Notes under the pieces: model-generated
Database searches by the model: none
What the model was told of the DNA's origin: nothing
The model's input: the letters and a program-made list of their open reading frames with translations, nothing else
Translations under genes and position numbers: made by a program
NCBI GenBank assembly: GCA_040878005.1
Contig: JBBDMW010000012.1
Coordinates: forward strand, 1-6,887
Source of the DNA: JBBDMW01 sp040878005
Lineage (GTDB): Bacteria; Chloroflexota; Dehalococcoidia; Lucifugimonadales; Lucifugimonadaceae
Length of the DNA stretch: 6,887 nucleotides
Direction of reading: 5' to 3'
Part shown: one piece after another, positions 1 to 6,556 of the stretch
Layout of the letters: the number at the start of each line of letters is the position of its first letter
Numbering within the stretch: the stretch's first letter is position 1

Positions 1-91
1 TCCCTGCTCAACACGCCAAGAGATTCCACTACCGGTTTTTGAGATAGTCTCTTAGATCCTTCCGATCCTTGAGCAGCAACGGCATTGATGT

Positions 92-100
92 GGAGAGGAG
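92..100 (+). promoter_or_regulatory. Ribosome binding site deciding the start of the MBL-Rieske gene
   Basis: A purine-rich GGAGAGGAG lies upstream of the ATG at 112, with about 11 bases between its last base and the start. That is slightly long but usable. The same frame is also open from a TTG at 85 and an ATG at 88, but those starts have no Shine-Dalgarno sequence upstream and would place the purine tract inside the gene. The protein from 112 begins MLVTFLGHAG, which is how metallo-beta-lactamase-fold proteins of this type usually begin. I therefore prefer 112. Confidence 0.6.
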
Positions 101-111
101 ACGCATCAGGC

Positions 112-1632
112 ATGCTTGTCACTTTTCTGGGGCACGCCGGGTTGCTCATAGAGACGCAGCGGGCCAGGTTGCTTGTTGACCCGTGGCTCTCTCATGAAGG
201 CGCTTACCAGGCGGCGTGGTTTCAGTACCCTTCCAATTCCCATATCCAAATTGGGGGGCTCAATCACATCAGCGCGGTCATCATCACTCACGAGCATGAG
301 GATCACTTTGATCGTGAGTTCCTGTCGCGACTGCCATCCCATGTCCCCGTGTTCATGCCCAACTACCCTTCCCGGTATCTAAAGGAACAGGTCAGGGAAC
401 TGGGCTTTTCCGCAGCCCGCAATCTGCCCCAATGGCGCGCCATGAGAATCGGGGACGTCTCGTTCTTTTTCGTAAGCGAGCTTTCGCCCATGAACCACGA
501 TTCGGCCCTTGTAATTGAGCACAGCGGGCGGACCCTTCTGAACCTGAACGATGCCAGGTTGAGTTCGGCACAACTGGATGCCATCCGCCACAGAAGCGGG
601 AAGGTCGCTGCGCTGTTGTTTCAGTCGACCGGGGCATCCTGGCATCCCATGTGCTATACGTACGAGGAAGAACACAAGCGCCACATATCGATTCAGAAAG
701 CGGAAGCCAAGCTTAGATCATCACTCAAGACGATCAAGTTGCTGAGTCCTGATATCGCAGTACCGTTTGCAGGACCACCTTGTTTTCTCGATCCGGAACT
801 GATCGAATACAACCACGACTCGTACTTCATGGACCAATGGTCGGTCTGTTCATGGTTGCAAGAGCACGGCGTTCAGGGCTGCAGCATCTTCCTCCCGGGC
901 GACATGTATGACCTGGGCAGCGCATCGAAGATACCGGACAGGCAATGGCAGGGCTTTGATCCAATGGAAAGGTTCGCCCATATAGAGCAGATGGCCCCAG
1001 AGAAGGCTCCGACCATCGCCCTGGTAAAGTCCAGGTTTGGTGAACCGGCCAGACCGGTCTTCCCAGTGTTCGACCGGTACTTCCATTCGCTGCTGGGCAT
1101 GAGCCCGTACTTCAACAGGAACATAGATATGCGGGTTGGCTTTGATGTGTTTGGGACCCATGGCGGAGAATGGACGGTTGATTTTCGCGCGGGTCATGAA
1201 GGCGTTTACGATCAACTGGATGAGTGCAACTACGTCTACAGGCTTGAGTCACGATGGTTATACGCACTGCTAAACGGGCGACTCCGCTGGGAGAATTTCT
1301 TCCTTTCGCTGCGCTTTACCGCCAGCAGGAACCCGGATCTTTATTGTGACTACCTACTGGGACTTTTAAAGTTCGCTGAAGTAACGCCACTCCGGTCGGT
1401 CGAGCATCACGAGATGAGACTGAGAGATACGGACACCTTTGTGATCGAGGCCGAAGGCCAGCGCTACCGCATTGCTCGAACGTGCCCGCATGCGGGGGCG
1501 AATCTGGATGAGTATGCCGAGGTGCTGCCCGGCCGAGTCCTTAGATGTCTCGCGCATTACCATGAATTCTCTCTCGATTCCGGCCGGTGCTTGAACGCCA
1601 ACGGTCCACCATTGTCGGTCAAGCGCCTGTAG
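112..1632 (+). CDS. Metallo-beta-lactamase-fold hydrolase with C-terminal Rieske [2Fe-2S] domain
   Basis: This encodes a 506-residue, probably cytoplasmic protein with no signal peptide or membrane segment. The N-terminal half is a metallo-beta-lactamase (MBL) fold: a first strand MLVTFLGHAG, a VDPW segment, and the metal-binding HEHEDH motif with H60, H62, D64 and H65. An NHDSALVIE segment (H129) and an LNLND segment (D147) follow as likely further ligands. The last ~60 residues form a Rieske cluster site: C458-P-H460, then C479-x-x-H482, so both Cys-His pairs are intact. The MBL plus Rieske pairing is known from CMP-N-acetylneuraminate hydroxylase and from actinobacterial UDP-MurNAc hydroxylase (NamH), which oxidise an N-acetyl to an N-glycolyl group. 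As I recall, NamH has a similar length and also carries its Rieske domain at the C-terminus, whereas the CMP-Neu5Ac enzyme has it at the N-terminus. A hydroxylase of a nucleotide-activated amino sugar is therefore an inference and the substrate is unknown. No sugar or cell-wall genes are adjacent. The gene converges on yyaL with 59 bases between their stops. Confidence 0.85.
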   Translation: MLVTFLGHAGLLIETQRARLLVDPWLSHEGAYQAAWFQYPSNSHIQIGGLNHISAVIITHEHEDHFDREFLSRLPSHVPVFMPNYPSRYLKEQVRELGFSAARNLPQWRAMRIGDVSFFFVSELSPMNHDSALVIEHSGRTLLNLNDARLSSAQLDAIRHRSGKVAALLFQSTGASWHPMCYTYEEEHKRHISIQKAEAKLRSSLKTIKLLSPDIAVPFAGPPCFLDPELIEYNHDSYFMDQWSVCSWLQEHGVQGCSIFLPGDMYDLGSASKIPDRQWQGFDPMERFAHIEQMAPEKAPTIALVKSRFGEPARPVFPVFDRYFHSLLGMSPYFNRNIDMRVGFDVFGTHGGEWTVDFRAGHEGVYDQLDECNYVYRLESRWLYALLNGRLRWENFFLSLRFTASRNPDLYCDYLLGLLKFAEVTPLRSVEHHEMRLRDTDTFVIEAEGQRYRIARTCPHAGANLDEYAEVLPGRVLRCLAHYHEFSLDSGRCLNANGPPLSVKRL

Positions 1633-1691
1633 GCGTCAGCGACGGCGGGCATGGTTTCGCACCTATGCGGCACGGACAGTCTAGACACATC

Positions 1692-3743
1692 CTAAGAAAG
1701 CTGCGCCGCCAGTTCCGCTGCTTCGGTTACCGGCGCCTGGCAGGCGTAGTTCTCGCACACGTACGCCGTGGGCCTGCCAGCAAGCAGCCCCCTGCCCTCC
1801 AGCAAGGGTGAGGCGTCCCCGTCTACTGGCGCCGGCGCGCCGGCCAGCACGCGGTGTGGTGCGAATCCGCCGCGTGCAACTTCCAGCAGCGCCCTGGTGG
1901 CCGGGTCATCCGGCTGGCCGATAATCACCACCTCTTCGGTCGAGGCAAGCTCAAAGTCCAGGGCGCACAGCCACCATGCGAACCCGCTTGGAGCACGAGC
2001 CATCAGGTCTGTCACCGACCCCAGAGATGAGACAGCCCGCCGCTGATGATCAACGTTGGCCGTGAAAACCGACAGGCGCAACAGAGCCATCGCTGCGGCA
2101 GAGCCGCCGCAAGGTGAGGCATTGTCGAACACATCACGCGGCCTGACGACAAGCTGTTCGTGGTCTGTGCCTGTGTCGAAGAAGACGCCATCATCGTCTG
2201 ACCAGAACAGATCCACCATGCGGTCCGCCAGCCCAATAGCCTCATCCAGCCACCGCCGCTCAAACGTAGCTTCGTACAGCGATACCAGGCCGTCCACCAG
2301 GAAGGCGTAGTCCTCCAGGTACCCCTTCAGCTTGGCCTGACCGCCTTCCGGCGATGCCTTCCAGGTCCTGAGCAGCCTACCGTCACTCACAAGGTTTTCC
2401 AGCAGGAACCCGGCGTTGCGCCGCGCTGCCTCCACCCACCCGGTGTTGCCCATCGCCGCGCCACATTCTGCCAAGGCCTTGAGCGTCATGGCATTCCATG
2501 CCGTGATGATCTTGTCGTCGGTGCCAGGCGGCACACGCTTCGCACGAGCGTCATAGAGCGCAACCTTAGCCGCCGAAACCGTCTCCATAAGCTGGTCGAC
2601 GCTTATGCCAAGGTCCGCGGCAACCTCGTCTGCATCACGCGGGACGTTCAGAATATTCTTGCCTTCGAAGTTGCCTTCCCGCGTCACTCCCCAGTACGCC
2701 CGCGCAATGCGGCCAGTCTCCGGCCCCACTACGTCATCAATCTCCGAGGGCAGCCATACAAAGAACCTGCCCTCCTCCCCTTCCGAGTCCGCATCGGTGG
2801 CAGAGTAGAAGCCGCCATCGCTATGGGTCATCTCACGGAGGATGTAGTCCAGCGTCTCTCCGGCCACCTGCCTGAACAGGGGGTTGCCCGTGGCCTGCCA
2901 GCCGTGCAGGTACAGGACCGGCAGCAGCGCGTTGTCGTACAACATCTTCTCGAAGTGCGGCACCAGCCAGTAGGTGTCCACCGAGTACCTGTGAAAGCCG
3001 CCGCCCACCTGGTCATATATGCCGCCACGCGCCATCTTCTCCAGCGTCAGCGTCACCATGTCCAGCGCCTGCTGCGACCCGGACGTGTGCCAGTGCCGCA
3101 ACAGGAACTCGTACGTCATGGGCTGCGGGAACTTCGGCTGCATGCCGAAGCCACCGTTGGTTGGATCAAACTCGGACGCAAGCGCCTGGTACGCCTGGTC
3201 GAACAGATCACGCGTCAGCGGCGCCTCACTCTGCCTTGGAGCGCTCTGCGCCTGGATTGCGCCTATCACACGGCTGGAGCTGGTTATCAGGTCGCCGCGC
3301 CGCGACTGGTACGCCTCAGCCACCGCCTGCAACACCCGCGGGAATGCCGGCATGCCGCCACGGTCTTCTGAAGGGAAGTACGTGCCGGTGTAGAAGGGAC
3401 GGCCATCGGGGTCCATAAACACGGTCATTGGCCAGCCGCCGTGACCGGTCATGGCCTGCGTGGCCGCCATGTATATGGCGTCAACGTCCGGCCGCTCCTC
3501 CCGGTCCACCTTGATGTTCACGAAAAGCTCGTTCATGAGGTTGGCTATCGCCCGGTCCTCGAACGATTCATGAGCCATTACGTGGCACCAGTGGCATGCC
3601 GAGTAGCCAATGCTCAGCATCACCGGCTTGTCTTCTGCCTTCGCCCGTTCGAAGGCTTCAGAACCCCACGGGTACCAGTCCACGGGGTTGTCCTTGTGCT
3701 GGAGCAGGTACGGGCTGGTCTCGTTGGCGAGTCGGTTGGGCAT
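1692..3743 (-). CDS. yyaL: Thioredoxin-domain protein, DUF255/YyaL (SSP411) family
   Basis: This encodes a 683-residue protein, normal length for the YyaL/spermatogenesis-associated protein 20 family. The N-terminal domain (about 1-165) is a thioredoxin-like fold of the DUF255 type. It opens with NRLANETSPYLLQHKDNPVDWYPW and has the CxxC site C50-H-W-C53 in SACHWCHVM, then KVDREERPDVD and GGWPMTVFMDPDGRPF. The remainder resembles a six-hairpin glycosidase (alpha/alpha barrel), with family signatures PKFPQP (204-209), GGIYDQVGGGFHRYSVD (240-256), VPHFEKMLYDNA (261-272) and ATDADSEG (315-322). It ends in the conserved YVCENYACQAPVT tail with C663 and C668. No signal peptide is visible, so it is probably cytoplasmic. 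The biochemical function is not established for the family; a thiol redox role or sugar-related enzyme is possible. The start ATG is preceded by GGGGAA at 7 bases' distance (3751-3756). The frame is intact, with no frameshift or missing motif. Confidence 0.95.
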   Translation of the reverse strand: MPNRLANETSPYLLQHKDNPVDWYPWGSEAFERAKAEDKPVMLSIGYSACHWCHVMAHESFEDRAIANLMNELFVNIKVDREERPDVDAIYMAATQAMTGHGGWPMTVFMDPDGRPFYTGTYFPSEDRGGMPAFPRVLQAVAEAYQSRRGDLITSSSRVIGAIQAQSAPRQSEAPLTRDLFDQAYQALASEFDPTNGGFGMQPKFPQPMTYEFLLRHWHTSGSQQALDMVTLTLEKMARGGIYDQVGGGFHRYSVDTYWLVPHFEKMLYDNALLPVLYLHGWQATGNPLFRQVAGETLDYILREMTHSDGGFYSATDADSEGEEGRFFVWLPSEIDDVVGPETGRIARAYWGVTREGNFEGKNILNVPRDADEVAADLGISVDQLMETVSAAKVALYDARAKRVPPGTDDKIITAWNAMTLKALAECGAAMGNTGWVEAARRNAGFLLENLVSDGRLLRTWKASPEGGQAKLKGYLEDYAFLVDGLVSLYEATFERRWLDEAIGLADRMVDLFWSDDDGVFFDTGTDHEQLVVRPRDVFDNASPCGGSAAAMALLRLSVFTANVDHQRRAVSSLGSVTDLMARAPSGFAWWLCALDFELASTEEVVIIGQPDDPATRALLEVARGGFAPHRVLAGAPAPVDGDASPLLEGRGLLAGRPTAYVCENYACQAPVTEAAELAAQLS

Positions 3744-3797
3744 ATCTAAGTTCCCCGGGCTGCCAGGTAAGCAAGGCAGGCAGACTCATATCGTCCC

Positions 3798-3839
3798 GCA
3801 CTGGTCCGGCGAGCCGGATCCCATCAGCGGGGCCAGTGC
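3798..3839. promoter_or_regulatory. Long imperfect inverted repeat in the yyaL/pdxA divergent region
   Basis: GCACTGG at 3798-3804 pairs perfectly with CCAGTGC at 3833-3839. The stem can extend to ten pairs with one G-T wobble (3798-3807 with 3830-3839). A second hairpin can form inside it: TCCGG at 3805-3809 and CCGGA at 3814-3818 around a CGAG loop. The two use partly the same bases, so they could be stacked or alternative. Neither strand has a T-tract after it, so it is not a typical terminator. It lies about 55 bases from the yyaL start and about 125 bases from the pdxA start, so it could be a leader RNA structure or a protein-binding site. I see no convincing -35/-10 pair for either gene in the 221-base gap. 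Confidence 0.4.
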
Positions 3840-3884
3840 TTCCAACTTACCAAGTGTTCAACCATGACGTGAGGTAAGCCGGAG

Positions 3885-3898
3885 CGGCAAGTTTGCCG
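3885..3898. repeat. Short palindrome upstream of pdxA
   Basis: CGGCAA and TTGCCG are perfect inverted 6-bp arms separated by GT, about 65 bases before the pdxA start. This is a plausible half-site arrangement for a DNA-binding protein, or a small hairpin with a 4-bp stem. It may also be chance in GC-rich DNA. No function is assigned. Confidence 0.25.
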
Positions 3899-3956
3899 TT
3901 TGGCGTCACCTGCCCGCTGTTCAAGCGCGATACTGCCCCTGTACATGAGCAACACC

Positions 3957-3962
3957 GGAGGA
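3957..3962 (+). promoter_or_regulatory. Ribosome binding site of pdxA with tight spacing
   Basis: GGAGGA sits only two bases before the ATG at 3965 (three if counted from the GGAGG core), closer than usual. It still decides the start, because the frame is open upstream to an ATG at 3893 that has no Shine-Dalgarno sequence. The extra 24 residues from that upstream start would precede the normal PdxA N-terminus and look non-homologous. Confidence 0.65.
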
Positions 3963-3964
3963 CA

Positions 3965-4975
3965 ATGAAATTGCCTGACAAGCCGCTGATAGCCATAACG
4001 CTCGGAGACCCGTCGGGCATCGGTCCGGAAGTCGTAGCCAAGGCGCTGCAACGCCGTGATCTCTATGAGCGCATGCGGCCGTTCGTCGTCGGAACTGCCC
4101 GGGACATGCAGACAGCGTTGGATGTCATCGGATCGCGCGACTCAGTGAAGCCATTGGAGGCTGCAACCGATGCCGCTGGCGAGCCGGGCGTGATAGAAGT
4201 CCTCAATGTGGACGGTTACGAAGATACGGAATTTCCCCTCGGCACACACTCTGCTGAATCCGGCCGGGCATCGCATGCGTGGGTGGAACGCGCCGCTACT
4301 CTCTGCCTGGACGGAACCATAGACGCCATGGTCACGGCCCCGGTCAACAAGGAGTCATGGCAGATGGCGGGGGGGCCTGACCTGGGCCACCAGGAAGTCT
4401 TCAAGCGCCTCACCGGCTCTGATTACGTCGCCACGATGCTCGTCTCCGGCGTACTCCGCTGCATGCACCTCTCCACGCACAGGTCGCTCCGCAACGCCTG
4501 CGACTACGTCACGCGGGAGAACGTCCTGCGGGCCATCCGCCTCACAAACAAGCACTTCATGGACTGGGGCTTCGACAATCCTCGTATTGCTGTGGCAGGA
4601 CTCAACCCGCACGCCAGCGACAACGGTTTGATTGGGCGGGAAGAGCTGGATGAGATAAGCCCGGCAATAGAAGATGCGAAGTCTGATGGCATAAACGCCT
4701 CCGGCCCTGTGCCGGCGGACTCAGTGTTCAACCAGGCGATTGGCGGACGCTTTGATGTGGTGGTGGTGATGTATCACGACCAGGGGCACATCCCCATAAA
4801 GGTGCACGGCTTTGAGGAGAGCATCAGCGTCAACCTGGGCATACCGTTTATCCGGACGTCGGTTGACCACGGCACAGCATTCGACATCGCCGGCCAGAAC
4901 AAGGCGCAGGAGATCAGCATGGTAGAGGCCATCAAGGTGGGCGCATCACTCGCATCCCGAGCCGGCCTGGCCTGA
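3965..4975 (+). CDS. pdxA: PdxA-family 4-phospho-hydroxyacid dehydrogenase (4-hydroxythreonine-4-phosphate dehydrogenase or PdxA2-like)
   Basis: This encodes a 336-residue protein, close to the usual 330. Classical PdxA oxidises 4-phosphooxy-L-threonine with NAD(P) and decarboxylates it to 3-amino-2-oxopropyl phosphate in pyridoxal-5'-phosphate synthesis. The N-terminus carries the family signature ITLGDPSGIGPEVVAKAL. The three expected divalent-metal histidines are present: H172 in STHRSL, H216 in NPHAS and H271 in YHDQG. H142 in GHQE matches the substrate-binding histidine of E. coli PdxA, and the spacings (30, 44, 55) match almost exactly. RTSVDHGTAFDIAG is present near the C-terminus. YHDQGHIPIK and APVNKE resemble the PdxA2 branch, which acts on 4-phospho-D-threonate or D-erythronate, rather than the E. 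coli form, so the substrate is uncertain. The usual PdxA2 partner, a DUF1537 kinase, is not adjacent, and neither are other vitamin B6 genes. The gene is divergent from yyaL and followed 204 bases later by proC, probably under separate control. Confidence 0.93.
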   Translation: MKLPDKPLIAITLGDPSGIGPEVVAKALQRRDLYERMRPFVVGTARDMQTALDVIGSRDSVKPLEAATDAAGEPGVIEVLNVDGYEDTEFPLGTHSAESGRASHAWVERAATLCLDGTIDAMVTAPVNKESWQMAGGPDLGHQEVFKRLTGSDYVATMLVSGVLRCMHLSTHRSLRNACDYVTRENVLRAIRLTNKHFMDWGFDNPRIAVAGLNPHASDNGLIGREELDEISPAIEDAKSDGINASGPVPADSVFNQAIGGRFDVVVVMYHDQGHIPIKVHGFEESISVNLGIPFIRTSVDHGTAFDIAGQNKAQEISMVEAIKVGASLASRAGLA

Positions 4976-4983
4976 CCTGGACC

Positions 4984-4997
4984 GCCGGCGAACCGGC
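4984..4997 (+). other. Small hairpin just after the pdxA stop
   Basis: GCCGG and CCGGC form a perfect 5-bp stem around a CGAA loop, eight bases after the pdxA stop. No run of T follows, so it is not a canonical rho-independent terminator. It could protect the 3' end of the mRNA or be chance. Confidence 0.25.
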
Positions 4998-5063
4998 CGC
5001 GTTGAGCATGAAGCGACAGCCAAGCGTTTCGAATCCGCCCACCGGCCATGGGTTACTCTTGAA

Positions 5064-5090
5064 CTGTCACACGTATAATCTCAGTGACAG
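5064..5090 (+). promoter_or_regulatory. Candidate proC promoter with operator-like inverted repeat around a consensus -10
   Basis: TATAAT at 5074-5079 is an exact -10 hexamer. It is framed by CTGTCAC (5064-5070) and GTGACAG (5084-5090), a perfect 7-bp inverted repeat with a 13-base spacer, centred on the -10 box. No good -35 hexamer lies 15-18 bases upstream; TTGAAC at 5059-5064 is only 9 bases away. Transcription would start near 5086, giving a leader of about 95 bases before proC. A dimeric repressor bound here would block polymerase. The identity of the regulator is unknown. Confidence 0.5.
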
Positions 5091-5115
5091 GCGCGTATCT
5101 AAACGGCGCCGCGCC
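5090..5115 (+). promoter_or_regulatory. Possible stem-loop at the start of the proC leader
   Basis: GGCGCG at 5090-5095 pairs with CGCGCC at 5110-5115 around a 14-base loop. It would lie at the very 5' end of an mRNA started from the TATAAT at 5074. It could stabilise the 5' end; no ligand-binding or attenuator architecture is recognisable. Confidence 0.3.
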
Positions 5116-5179
5116 AGCAACCCCAACATCCATGGCCTGCCACACGGCGGGTCGTCAATTTTCCCATGAGGCGGACAAT

Positions 5180-5983
5180 ATGCGCCTGGCATTCATAGGC
5201 GGCGGCGTCATGGCCGAGGCCATCATTGCCGGAATCATCGATTCGGGCCTAGACGCCGAAATAGTGGCCGGTGAACCGGTCAAGGAAAGACGCGAGGCGC
5301 TGGCGTCCCGCTACAACATCACTGCGACAGCAGACAATGCCGACGCCGTCAATGGCGCAGATATGGTGGTGCTTGCGGTAAAGCCGCAGCAATTTGAAGC
5401 CGTAGCCTCGGAACTGGCTGGCATCCTTGATCCGAGTCAGACCGTAATCTCAATCATGGCAGGGGTGAAGATTCACTCCATCGGCCTAAAACTGAACCAT
5501 CGCCGCCTCGTGCGAGTAATGCCAAACACCCCGGCGCAGGTAAGACAGGGGATGTGTGTCTGGACCGCCACACCGGAGGTCCCGGCAGATGTGCTGGAGT
5601 TCGTGCAGAAGGCACTGGCAGCGCTGGGTGAGGAAGTGCGGTTCAGCGACGAGAAACTGGTGGACGTGGCGACGGCGCTCAGCGCCAGTGGGCCAGGTTA
5701 CGTGTTCACCTTTATCGAATCATTGACAGACGCGGCGGTTATGCTGGGCATGCCCGCCCCAGTCGCCCGCCAGTTGGCAGTACAGACACTGTTGGGCAGT
5801 GCAGCATTGGCGAAGCAGTCCGGCGAGCATCCAGCGGAGTTGAAGAACAGGGTCACATCGCCTGGCGGAACAACGGCGGCAGGGCTGTTCGCCCTTGAAG
5901 ACGCCGGGTTCAGGGCGGCCACCATCAAGGCCGTCCAGGCAGCATATGAACGCGGAGAAGAACTGGGGGCATCCCGCAAGTGA
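5180..5983 (+). CDS. proC: Pyrroline-5-carboxylate reductase
   Basis: This encodes a 267-residue cytosolic enzyme (E. coli ProC has 269) for the last step of proline synthesis, NAD(P)H-dependent reduction of 1-pyrroline-5-carboxylate to L-proline. The Rossmann nucleotide-binding loop is GGGVMAEA at residues 7-14. VKPQ follows at 67-70 and MPNTP at 114-118. In the dimerisation and active-site part are SGPGY (170-174) and the P5CR signature region ending in SPGGTTAAGL (227-236). The frame is open upstream to a GTG at 5084 and an ATG at 5132, but neither has a ribosome binding site. The GTG also lies just upstream of the expected transcription start of the TATAAT promoter. The ATG at 5180 is preceded by GAGG at 5168-5171 with 8 bases' spacing and gives the standard N-terminus MRLAFIGGG. 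Its stop overlaps the yggT start by four bases, which indicates an operon with translational coupling. Confidence 0.97.
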   Translation: MRLAFIGGGVMAEAIIAGIIDSGLDAEIVAGEPVKERREALASRYNITATADNADAVNGADMVVLAVKPQQFEAVASELAGILDPSQTVISIMAGVKIHSIGLKLNHRRLVRVMPNTPAQVRQGMCVWTATPEVPADVLEFVQKALAALGEEVRFSDEKLVDVATALSASGPGYVFTFIESLTDAAVMLGMPAPVARQLAVQTLLGSAALAKQSGEHPAELKNRVTSPGGTTAAGLFALEDAGFRAATIKAVQAAYERGEELGASRK

Positions 5984-6252
5984 ACATCCTCCAATTTGTA
6001 GGCTTTCTTCTATACGTCATGGGCTGGCTAATCATCGCCCGGGCGCTGCTCTCGTGGTTCCCAAACGCCAGGGGCAACCCCATAGTGCAACTCGTCCATG
6101 ACATCACGGACCCCATCATGATCCCGCTGCAAAAAGTCATCCCTCGCATTGGGATGATAGACATCAGCCCCATGGTGGCCGTGCTGCTGCTGTTCGCCAT
6201 CTCTAGGATGCTTGGCGTGGGGGGCGGCGGTTTTGGCATAGGCGGGATCTGA
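5980..6252 (+). CDS. yggT: YggT family integral membrane protein
   Basis: This encodes a 90-residue small membrane protein. Two hydrophobic segments are visible, about residues 5-27 and 62-78. They flank a conserved loop with RALLSWFPNARGNP, ITDPIMIPLQKVIPRIG and IDISPMV, typical of the YggT family. The molecular role is not well defined; members are inner-membrane proteins often encoded next to proC, yggS or cell-division genes. The start is GTG, and it forms a GTGA overlap with the proC stop. A G-run at 5965-5969 could serve as ribosome binding site, 10 bases away. The last 12 residues, GVGGGGFGIGGI, are glycine-rich and extend beyond the hydrophobic segment that usually ends the protein. 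They fall in the part overlapping yggU on the other strand. Confidence 0.93.
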   Translation: MNILQFVGFLLYVMGWLIIARALLSWFPNARGNPIVQLVHDITDPIMIPLQKVIPRIGMIDISPMVAVLLLFAISRMLGVGGGGFGIGGI

Positions 6253-6499
6253 TCTCCGCCTCGTCCAGGCCGTCGATCTCGATCACCTTCACCCGGGACG
6301 TTGCGCCCCGGATAATGACCACCCGGGACCGGCCCACCCCCAGCGCCTCCGCCAGCGTCCTGGTCACGGCGTCATTGGCCGCGCCATCGGCTGGCGCAGC
6401 GGTGACGCGGACCCGCAGCGTGCCGTCATCGGCCAACTCGCCGACTTCGTTCGCTGATGCCCTGGGCTGAACCCGGACAGTAATCCGTGTGGTGCTCAT
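6203..6499 (-). CDS. yggU: YggU/DUF167 family small protein
   Basis: This encodes a 98-residue small soluble protein. It matches the DUF167 family along its length: VRVQPRAS (8-15), GTLRVRVTAAPADGAANDAV (26-45), ALGVGRSRVVIIRG (52-65) and TSRVKVIEIDGL (67-78). The family folds as a small alpha/beta domain; its function is not established. The final residues RLCQNRRPPRQAS extend past the usual C-terminus and lie opposite the 3' end of yggT, a 50-base tail-to-tail overlap. No strong Shine-Dalgarno sequence precedes the ATG, but the start is the natural one for the family. In E. coli the homologue lies on the same strand as yggT; here it is inverted, so it must be transcribed from a promoter within the 6500-6887 region. 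Confidence 0.92.
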   Translation of the reverse strand: MSTTRITVRVQPRASANEVGELADDGTLRVRVTAAPADGAANDAVTRTLAEALGVGRSRVVIIRGATSRVKVIEIDGLDEAEIRSRLCQNRRPPRQAS

Positions 6500-6556
6500 G
6501 AGCCAAGCTTACGCCGCACTGGTGATTGGGAATCGACTGTGTCTGGGGCGTAGCGG

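Noticed and set aside
55..70. Tandem GATCCTT repeat and possible promoter ahead of the first gene
   Set aside because: There are two 7-mers nine bases apart (55-61, 64-70), and TTGAGA at 39-44 has no acceptable -10 partner. This is too weak to call.
1633..1691. Terminator between the convergent MBL-Rieske and yyaL genes
   Set aside because: Only a bulged GCATGG/CC-T-ATGC stem (1649-1668) and an 8-bp palindrome GTCTAGAC (1679-1686) are present, with no T-tract on either strand.
2823..3371. 182-codon plus-strand frame opposite yyaL
   Set aside because: It is a shadow of the strongly conserved yyaL coding frame in GC-rich DNA, with no recognisable motif.
3893..3964. N-terminal extension of pdxA by 24 codons
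   Set aside because: No ribosome site is present, the sequence is unlike PdxA, and a clear GGAGGA precedes the later ATG.
5084..5179. N-terminal extension of proC by 32 codons from a GTG
   Set aside because: The GTG lies at the right arm of the promoter palindrome, just upstream of the likely transcription start, and the extension does not resemble ProC.
6290..6329. Repeated CACCCGGGAC motif
   Set aside because: Both copies lie in yggU in the same frame and simply encode conserved Ser-Arg-Val positions.
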